A stretch of DNA of 64,000 bases, from NCBI GenBank assembly GCA_903907905.1, contig CAIVPX010000171.1:41381-105380 (forward strand). The letters are read 5' to 3'. Below the pieces are notes generated by a model. It was given only the letters and a program-made list of their open reading frames with translations. It did no database searches and was not told the origin of the DNA. Made by a program: the position numbers and the translations under genes. Each line of letters starts with the position of its first letter. Position 1 is the stretch's first letter. Source of the DNA: an uncultured bacterium (GTDB lineage: Bacteria > Pseudomonadota > Gammaproteobacteria > Burkholderiales > Burkholderiaceae_E). Positions 57,515 through 64,000 of this stretch are shown piece after piece.

Positions 57515-58432
57515 TCAGCCGATGCTGCTTTCAAACTGCCGGGCGGCAACCACGCGGATCGCCTGGATCAGCAGCTGGGCGGCGGGGCTGGTCGAGCCGC
57601 GGCGACGTCGGGTGATGCCCACCCTGCGGGTCCAGTCGGTGCCCACGACCCTCAGCGGCGTGAGTTGCCCTGCCTGCACCTCCCACCAGATGAGTTCTCG
57701 CGGGATGAACGTGAGGGCATCGCTTTGCATGACGAGAGACTTCATCAGCACCGTGGATGTTGTTTCGACCTGGGCCAGGGGCGGCTCGAGCTGGTGTCGT
57801 TGGAAGAAGTCGTCAAAGGCAAGGCGTTCGAGTTCGCGGCTGCGCGGCAGGATCCACTGCTGGGTCAGCAGGTGAGCCGGTGTCAGGGCGCGCTGTCGGG
57901 TAAGGGGGTGGCCTGCACGCGCCACCACCACGCCGGTTTCGGTGAAGAGCGACTCGTGGGTGAGTGCAGCGTCGTTCGCGCGCGCCGGGACCGAGGACAG
58001 GGCGAATTCGATCTCGCCGAGTTTGACCCAGGGCATCAGTGCCTCGTTGAGGCCATAGAGCACGGTGACCCGTAGCCTCGGGTGCTCGCGGGCGAGTTGC
58101 AAAAGCGCCAGCGGCAGCAGGCGGTTGGCCTCGGTGGGGCCGCAGCCCACGAGGATATGGCCGTCTCGTGCGCCCTTCAGGGCCTCGATTGCGCCCGCGG
58201 CCTGCTGAAATTCGGCCTCGACGACCTGGCCATGCTGCAGCAGGGCCTCGCCCGCCGGCGTGGGCGACACGCCAAAGCGACCGCGATCGAGCAGTCGAAT
58301 CCCCAGCGATTTTTCGAGGGCCTTGATGCTTTTGGACAGAGCCGGCTGCGACACGCCGAGTTCGGCTGCGGCCTCGGTGAGGTTGCCGTGGCGCACGGCG
58401 GCAAGAAACATCTGAACCTTGCGGTAATCCAT
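57515..58432 (-). CDS. LysR family transcriptional regulator
   Basis: MDYRKVQMFLAAVRHGNLTEAAAELGVSQPALSKSIKALEKSLGIRLLDRGRFGVSPTPAGEALLQH. Confidence 0.94.
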   Translation of the reverse strand: MDYRKVQMFLAAVRHGNLTEAAAELGVSQPALSKSIKALEKSLGIRLLDRGRFGVSPTPAGEALLQHGQVVEAEFQQAAGAIEALKGARDGHILVGCGPTEANRLLPLALLQLAREHPRLRVTVLYGLNEALMPWVKLGEIEFALSSVPARANDAALTHESLFTETGVVVARAGHPLTRQRALTPAHLLTQQWILPRSRELERLAFDDFFQRHQLEPPLAQVETTSTVLMKSLVMQSDALTFIPRELIWWEVQAGQLTPLRVVGTDWTRRVGITRRRRGSTSPAAQLLIQAIRVVAARQFESSIG

Positions 58433-58450
58433 CGACCCCTCGGCAATCCA

Positions 58451-58463
58451 TAACCCATGGTAA
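58451..58463. promoter_or_regulatory. candidate LysR box TAACCCATGGTAA (T-N11-A)
   Basis: Imperfect dyad CCATAACCCATGGTAATGG (58448-58466) between lysR and the dioxygenase alpha gene. Confidence 0.6.
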
Positions 58464-58552
58464 TGGAAAAAGCATGAAAGGTTGTAGGTCGGGTCTGTTG
58501 GCTTTGGTATGGTTTTGCCCGTCTGACCCTTTGTGACAACCGGAGGCTTGGC

Positions 58553-59896
58553 ATGCCCGCCGTCGATTCCGCGATCGATCTCGATCATCTGGTGCAGCCC
58601 GACCGCGTGCACCGCAGCGTCTACACCGACCCGCACATCTTCGATCTCGAGATGACCCACATCTTCGAGAAAATATGGGTGTACTGCGGCCACGAGTCCC
58701 AGGTGCCCAAGGTGGGGGATTACTACACGCTGCAGATTGGCCGCCAGCCGATGATCATGGTGCGCGATCAGGACAGGGCGATCCGCGTGCTCTACAACCG
58801 CTGCCCGCATCGGGGTGTGCAGTTGTGCGGCAACCATAGCGGCAACACCGGCAAACACTTCGTGTGCTCCTACCACGCCTGGAGCTTTCGACTCGACGGC
58901 AAGGTGAGCGCCATTCCGCTGGTCAAGGGCTACGACGGCACGCGTCTCGCCACCAGCGACCCCGACTGCAGCATGGTGCCGGCCGCCCGGGTCGACAGCT
59001 ACCGCGGATTCGTCTTTGCCAGCCTGTCGCCCGAGGGGCCATCGCTGGCTGAATTTCTAGGCGACGCCAAGGTGGCCTTCGACGACATGTGCGACCGCTC
59101 GCCGGTGGGCGAGGTCGAGGTGGTCCCTGTCTGCCATCGCGTGGTTCAGCAATCGAACTGGAAGTTCTTCATGGAGAACCAGCTCGATGCGCTGCATCCC
59201 TCGGTGACACACCAGTCGACCGGCGTATCGGCCCGGCGGGTCGAGCAGCGGCTAAAGGCCGAGCGCGGCAGCGCGCCGCTCTTCTTTCACTACCTGTCCA
59301 CGTTTGCTTCAAGTTTCGATCAGTGGGACAGTGTGCAGACCGTCAATTTCCCCAAGGGCCACGGCATCCTCAAGGCCTACATGGGTCTGCGTCCCACCGA
59401 TCCCGATACGGTCGAGTACGAGTCCCTGCTCAAGCAGGCCTATGGCGAGGCCAAGGCCGAGGAATACCTGTCGCGCAGCATCCACCACGTCCTCGTCTAT
59501 CCCTACCTGTCGGTGCAGTCGCCGCTCCAGCAACTGCGTTGCCTGCGTCCGCTGGGTCCTGACAAGACGCTCTCCGAGATCTGGCACTTCCGCCTCAAGG
59601 GCGCGCCCGAAGCGATCTACCGTCGTTCGCTCTGGTACTTCAATCTGGTGAACTCGCCCGCCACCATGATCAACGCCGATGACCTCGAGAACTGGACCAA
59701 GGGCCAGCGTGGCCTCGAATCCCGGGGCGGCGAGTGGGTGAGTTTTCACCGTGACTACGGGCGCGACACCGAGCGCGATGGCGTCCTCTACTCCAACAAG
59801 GGCACCTCCGAGGTGGTGATGCGCAATCAGTTCAAGGCCTGGGACGCCTACCTGCGTCAGGGACTGGACTGTGACCATACCGAGGCAGGGGCATGA
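58553..59896 (+). CDS. aromatic ring-hydroxylating dioxygenase, Rieske alpha subunit
   Basis: CPHRGVQLCGNHSGNTGKHFVCSYHAWSF Rieske motif; NWKFFMENQLDALHPSVTH catalytic iron region. Confidence 0.94.
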   Translation: MPAVDSAIDLDHLVQPDRVHRSVYTDPHIFDLEMTHIFEKIWVYCGHESQVPKVGDYYTLQIGRQPMIMVRDQDRAIRVLYNRCPHRGVQLCGNHSGNTGKHFVCSYHAWSFRLDGKVSAIPLVKGYDGTRLATSDPDCSMVPAARVDSYRGFVFASLSPEGPSLAEFLGDAKVAFDDMCDRSPVGEVEVVPVCHRVVQQSNWKFFMENQLDALHPSVTHQSTGVSARRVEQRLKAERGSAPLFFHYLSTFASSFDQWDSVQTVNFPKGHGILKAYMGLRPTDPDTVEYESLLKQAYGEAKAEEYLSRSIHHVLVYPYLSVQSPLQQLRCLRPLGPDKTLSEIWHFRLKGAPEAIYRRSLWYFNLVNSPATMINADDLENWTKGQRGLESRGGEWVSFHRDYGRDTERDGVLYSNKGTSEVVMRNQFKAWDAYLRQGLDCDHTEAGA

Positions 59897-60525
59897 GCAT
59901 GGACAGCAAGGAAGTCAGCAAGGCGCTCGGTACGAGCGTGGTGATCGAGGCGGTCGAGTCGATGACCGGTGCCGAATCAATCGCGCCCGATCATATGGGG
60001 CGCGGCCGGGTGCCGGCTCGCGGCTATGTTCCGGCCGAGGCGGTCGTTGACGCTGCCCTGCAGCGCGAGGTCGAGACATTGCTCTACCGGCAGGCGGCGA
60101 TGCTGGACGCCCAGGCATGGTCCGACTGGATCGACCTCTTCAGCGAGGACGGCATCTACTGGATGCCGGCCACTCCCGACCAGACCGACTGGGCCAGCGA
60201 GCCTTCGATCTTTGCCGAGGACACGCTCCTGATGGAAATCCGCATGGGGCGCCTGCAACACCCCAACGCGTGGTCGCAGGCGGCCGCCTGGGGCACCAAC
60301 CACCTGGTCGGCCATGTCATGGTCGAGTCCGCCACGGCCGAGCGTGTCGAGGTGTACTCGCGTTTTCAAATGATGGAAATGCGGCGCGATGACATCCGTC
60401 ATTTCGGTGGCAGCTATCGGCACACGCTGATACGGGTCGACGGTCGGTTGAAGATTCGATTGCAACGGGTGGACATGACCAATGCCCAGGCGGCTTACGA
60501 CTACGTGATCCAGGCCTGGGTCTGA
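59893..60525 (+). CDS. aromatic ring-hydroxylating dioxygenase, beta subunit
   Basis: ETLLYRQAAMLDAQAWSDWIDLFSEDGIYWMPATPDQTDWASEPSIFAEDTLLMEIRM; ATGA overlap with alpha. Confidence 0.92.
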   Translation: MSMDSKEVSKALGTSVVIEAVESMTGAESIAPDHMGRGRVPARGYVPAEAVVDAALQREVETLLYRQAAMLDAQAWSDWIDLFSEDGIYWMPATPDQTDWASEPSIFAEDTLLMEIRMGRLQHPNAWSQAAAWGTNHLVGHVMVESATAERVEVYSRFQMMEMRRDDIRHFGGSYRHTLIRVDGRLKIRLQRVDMTNAQAAYDYVIQAWV

Positions 60526-60702
60526 GCTACGCGCGGCGCCGGCTCTGAATCAGCCGCGCCGTTGCCGGCCCAGCGGACCTGCACCCCTTGCCCGGGGGCG
60601 GGCGGCGAGTTTGCCGCCTTGCGTCAAGGTTTATGCACCGGGCAGCCCCGGGATTCGTTAGGATGAGCGTTTCTTATTGACCTTGCCGCAGGGGCCCTGG
60701 CC

Positions 60703-61575
60703 ATGAAACGCGTCGTTCTCTTCATTCTGACCAACCTTGCCGTGATGCTGGTGCTGAGCATCGTGGTGTCCGTGCTCGGACTGAACCGTTTTCTGTCGAG
60801 CGCGGGACTCAATCTTGGAACGCTGCTCGTCTACGCCGCAGTGATGGGGTTTGGCGGCGCCACCATTTCGCTGCTGATGAGCAAGTGGATGGCCAAGATG
60901 TCCACCGGCGCCGTGGTCATCAACGACTCACCCGACCCCGGGCATCAGTGGATCGTGCGCACGGTGGCGCACTTTGCCCAAAAAGCCGGCATCAACATGC
61001 CTGAAGTGGCGCTCTACGAGGGCGAACCCAATGCGTTTGCCACGGGTGCCTTTCGCAACTCGGCGCTGGTCGCGGTGTCCACGGGCCTGCTCCAATCGAT
61101 GAACCGTGACGAGGTGGAGGCGGTGATCGGTCACGAGGTGGCTCACGTCGCCAATGGTGACATGGTGACGCTCACGCTTATCCAGGGGGTGATGAATACC
61201 TTCGTGGTGTTCATCTCGCGCATCGTCGGCTACGTGGTCGATCGCATGATCCTGCAGAACAAGGACGATGCACCGGGTATCGGCTACGTGGTCACCACCA
61301 TCATCATGGATCTGCTCCTGGGCGTGGTGGCGGCCATGGTTGTGGCGTGGTTCTCACGCTACCGCGAATTCCGTGCCGACGCTGGCGCCGCCCAGTTCAT
61401 GGGTCAGCGGCAGTCGATGATCAATGCGCTTGCCCGCTTGGGCAATCTCGATCCTGGCGAATTGCCCAAGACGGTGCAGAGCATGGGCATCAGTTCACGG
61501 CCCAGCGGCATCATGGCGCTGTTCTCCAGTCACCCGCCGCTCGAAGACCGGATCCGCGCGTTGCAGCAGGGATGA
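60703..61575 (+). CDS. htpX: membrane zinc metalloprotease HtpX
   Basis: [26 protein letters not shown]...[38 protein letters not shown]...[12 protein letters not shown]. Confidence 0.97.
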   Translation: MKRVVLFILTNLAVMLVLSIVVSVLGLNRFLSSAGLNLGTLLVYAAVMGFGGATISLLMSKWMAKMSTGAVVINDSPDPGHQWIVRTVAHFAQKAGINMPEVALYEGEPNAFATGAFRNSALVAVSTGLLQSMNRDEVEAVIGHEVAHVANGDMVTLTLIQGVMNTFVVFISRIVGYVVDRMILQNKDDAPGIGYVVTTIIMDLLLGVVAAMVVAWFSRYREFRADAGAAQFMGQRQSMINALARLGNLDPGELPKTVQSMGISSRPSGIMALFSSHPPLEDRIRALQQG

Positions 61576-62303
61576 GCACCGCCGCCTCACTCTTCGATCT
61601 CACCGGCATGCGGGTGCTGGTCACAGGGGCCGCCGGCGGGATCGGTCGCGCCTGCGCCGAGGTGTTCGCGGCGCAGGGGGCAGAGTTGTTGCTGGCTGAT
61701 CTCTCGGAGGGGGCGGTGCGTGAGGCCTTGCCGACAGGCTTGCAGGCGCAGTGTTTCGCCTGCGATATCGCCGATCGCGCGCAGGTTGAGGCGCTGATCG
61801 CCCGCACTGGCGTACCCGATGCCCTGGTCGATATGGCGGGCATTTGTCCCTATGACGACTGGATGGCGCCCGACTGGGATGAGGCCTTCGACAAGGTCAT
61901 GTCGGTCAACGTGAGAGGGCCGATCAATCTGGTGCGCGCCGTGCTGCCGGGCATGTCAGCCCGGGGCCGCGGCCGCATCGTGCTCACCGGTTCGATTGCG
62001 GGTCGTATGGGCGGCATCCGCGCTGTGCCTCACTACGCCGCCTCCAAGGGGGCGCTGCATACCCTCATCCGCATGTTTGCCGCTCGCGCCACGCGCTCGG
62101 GTGTGCTGGTCAATGGCATTGCGCCAGGCACCACGGATACGGCCATGGTGGCGGGACAGTCCTACGACCCGGCGGCGTTTCCGCTGGGTCGTCTGGCCCG
62201 GCCTGAAGAGGTGGCCGGCGTTGCGGCCTTCCTGTGCGCACCAGCCTCGGGCTTCATGGCCGGCACGGTGATTGACGTCAACAGCGGTATCCACGTCTCC
62301 TGA
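61572..62303 (+). CDS. SDR family oxidoreductase
   Basis: [35 protein letters not shown]...[14 protein letters not shown]...[15 protein letters not shown] overlap with htpX. Confidence 0.92.
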   Translation: MSTAASLFDLTGMRVLVTGAAGGIGRACAEVFAAQGAELLLADLSEGAVREALPTGLQAQCFACDIADRAQVEALIARTGVPDALVDMAGICPYDDWMAPDWDEAFDKVMSVNVRGPINLVRAVLPGMSARGRGRIVLTGSIAGRMGGIRAVPHYAASKGALHTLIRMFAARATRSGVLVNGIAPGTTDTAMVAGQSYDPAAFPLGRLARPEEVAGVAAFLCAPASGFMAGTVIDVNSGIHVS

Positions 62304-62340
62304 CAACGCAGTCACGCCGCGACGGCGCTGCAAGCGGCGC

Positions 62341-63393
62341 TCAGTTCAGCGTGATGCCGGCCCGTGTGGCCACCTCACTCCAGCGCCGGATTTCGCGGGC
62401 GATATAGTCGCGAAACTGCTCGGGACTGTTTCCCACGGGTACAGCGGCCTGCGCCTCGAAGCGCTCGCGGATATCGGGCATGGCCACGATTGTCACCAGT
62501 TCGCGGTGCAGTCGGTCGATGATGGCGCTCGGCGTGCGCACGGGGGCCAGTAACCCATTCCAGGAGCTGACCTCGAAATCGGGGTAGCCCGCCTCGGCCA
62601 GGGTGGGGACCTCGGGCAGCATCTTGAGCCGAGCCGTGGCGGCGACCGCCAGCGGTTTGAGCTTGCCGCTTTGCATGGCGGGAATTGCCGAGAGCGCCGT
62701 CTGAAACCCCATCGAGACGTTGCCTGACATCAGGTCGGTCAGCGCAGGCGAGGCGCCCTTGTAGGGCACGTGGATCATCTCGATGCCTGCGCGAAGTTCG
62801 AGCATGGCCCCGGCCAGATGCGGCGAGCCGCCTGCGCCCGACGAGGCGTAGGTGAGCGTGCCCGGCCGGGCCTTGGCCATCTCGACCAGCCGGCGCACAT
62901 CGTTCGCGGGAAAGCTCGGGTGAACTACCAGCACGCTGGGCGCGGACATCAGCAGCGACACCGGGGCGAAATCACGCAAGGTGTCGTACTTCAGGTTGCG
63001 GTAGATGGACATGTTGGTGGCGTTGGCGACCGTGCCCATCAACAGGGTGTGCCCATCGGCCTCGGCGCGTGCCACGATCTCGGCAGCAATATTCGAGCCC
63101 CCGCCTGGGCGGTTGTCGACCACGATGGTCTGTTTGAGCGCGTCTTGCAATTTTTGCGCCACGGCCCGGGCGACGATATCCGTGGCGCCGCCGGGTGCAA
63201 AGCCCACGACGATGCGAATCGAGCGGTTGGGGAAAGCGCTGGGGTCCTCGGCGGGCGCACCGCCCGCCTGCTGGGCTTGCGCTCGCGCCGGCGCGAGTAG
63301 GGCAGCGACTGCCAGCGTGCCCACTGCGAGCAAGGCTGCGGCGCTGTTTGGCGCGTTACAGCGCCTTGGTGGCGAGTGAAATCTGTGGAGCAT
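62341..63393 (-). CDS. TctC/Bug family receptor
   Basis: FPNRSIRIVVGFAPGGATDIVARAVAQKLQDALKQTIVVDNRPGGGSNIAAEIVARAEADGHTLLMG. Confidence 0.92.
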   Translation of the reverse strand: MLHRFHSPPRRCNAPNSAAALLAVGTLAVAALLAPARAQAQQAGGAPAEDPSAFPNRSIRIVVGFAPGGATDIVARAVAQKLQDALKQTIVVDNRPGGGSNIAAEIVARAEADGHTLLMGTVANATNMSIYRNLKYDTLRDFAPVSLLMSAPSVLVVHPSFPANDVRRLVEMAKARPGTLTYASSGAGGSPHLAGAMLELRAGIEMIHVPYKGASPALTDLMSGNVSMGFQTALSAIPAMQSGKLKPLAVAATARLKMLPEVPTLAEAGYPDFEVSSWNGLLAPVRTPSAIIDRLHRELVTIVAMPDIRERFEAQAAVPVGNSPEQFRDYIAREIRRWSEVATRAGITLN

Positions 63394-63419
63394 TCGGGTC
63401 CTCGATCGGCGTTATCCGC

Positions 63420-64000
63420 TCAGGCGGTGTCGGTTGACCGCGTGATCTGCACTGAACCGACCGGCTTTAGCACCACCAATCCGTCAACCGCGGTGATGCC
63501 ATGGTGGCTAACGATCAGCGGGTTGATCTCGGCTTCGCTCACCGGTTGCTGATCGAGACAGGCGAGGTGTGACAACGCGACGATGGCGGCAGCCAGACCG
63601 GCAAGGTCGCCGGGTGCCTGGCCGCGCCAGCCACGAATGGACGCCAGGCCCCGCACCGAACCGATCATTTCGTGCGCGGCCGCGAGATCGACCGGCGCTA
63701 CGCGCGTGGCAGCATCGCAGTAGACCTCGGCGAGCCGTCCGCCCACGCCCAACGTGACGAGCGGGCCAAGCAAGGCATCATCGCGATAGCCCAGCAAGAC
63801 CTCGGCCATGCCGCTTACCATGGCCTGCACCATCACTCCGTCGATACGGGCCTCTGCCCTGTAGGCCAGCGCGCTCGCCCGCATGGCGTCGATTGCCTCG
63901 GCCAGCGCGGCCTCACCCTCGATGCCCAGCCGAACGGCACCGGCCTCGGTCTTGTGCGGCAGGTCGGCTGAGACGAGTTTGACCGCCACCGGGCCTGCGA
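63420..64000 (-). CDS. acetate--CoA ligase (ADP-forming)/acyl-CoA synthetase-like ATP-grasp C-terminal part (truncated)
   Basis: VAVKLVSADLPHKTEAGAVRLGIEGEAALAEAIDAM...GVMVQAMVSGMAEVLLGYRDDALLGPLVTLGVGGRLAEVY; open at right edge. Confidence 0.85.
   Translation of the reverse strand, partial: AGPVAVKLVSADLPHKTEAGAVRLGIEGEAALAEAIDAMRASALAYRAEARIDGVMVQAMVSGMAEVLLGYRDDALLGPLVTLGVGGRLAEVYCDAATRVAPVDLAAAHEMIGSVRGLASIRGWRGQAPGDLAGLAAAIVALSHLACLDQQPVSEAEINPLIVSHHGITAVDGLVVLKPVGSVQITRSTDTA

Noticed and set aside
1-64000. CRISPR arrays, tRNA/rRNA genes, insertion sequences, prophage or toxin-antitoxin loci
   Set aside because: No regularly spaced repeats, transposase/integrase motifs, or RNA gene signatures were recognised on reading; a dedicated tool (tRNAscan-SE, CRISPR finder) could confirm.

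Overview
High-GC (Burkholderiales-like) chromosomal window packed with catabolic gene clusters. I see no rRNA, tRNA, CRISPR array, transposase or phage gene. Main blocks: (1) two acyl-CoA dehydrogenases, the first cut by the left edge; (2) an orphan NMT1-type lipoprotein and an orphan Bug/TctC receptor; (3) a split phosphorelay: hybrid histidine kinase and OmpR-type regulator, with a separate HPt-like protein encoded divergently across a very AT-rich spacer; (4) a 7.3-20.6 kb island with CoxG-like protein, FAD monooxygenase, AtzD/barbiturase-family ring-opening hydrolase, amidase, MmgE/PrpD, a CoxL/CoxS/CoxM molybdenum hydroxylase and an NMT1-type ABC importer, which I read as a candidate oxidative N-heterocycle degradation system; (5) galU and tandem orphan Bug receptors; (6) a GntR/TRAP cluster with two near-identical palindromic operators, one a perfect 26-bp palindrome inside the 3' coding end of gntR; (7) manC plus an uncharacterised lipoprotein; (8) a minus-strand TRAP operon facing an amidase/TauD-like/hydrolase operon, with paralogous alpha/beta hydrolases on both sides, one lacking the nucleophilic Ser; (9) a fused FAD-oxidoreductase-SelD; (10) a DUF2256 + photolyase-like + DUF4126 operon; (11) a Liv-type ABC transporter with acyl-CoA ligase and GST, then a LysR regulator divergent from a Rieske dioxygenase; (12) htpX overlapping an SDR gene, another Bug receptor, and an acyl-CoA synthetase fragment cut by the right edge. 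Function calls come from motif recognition in the supplied translations; no database search was run.
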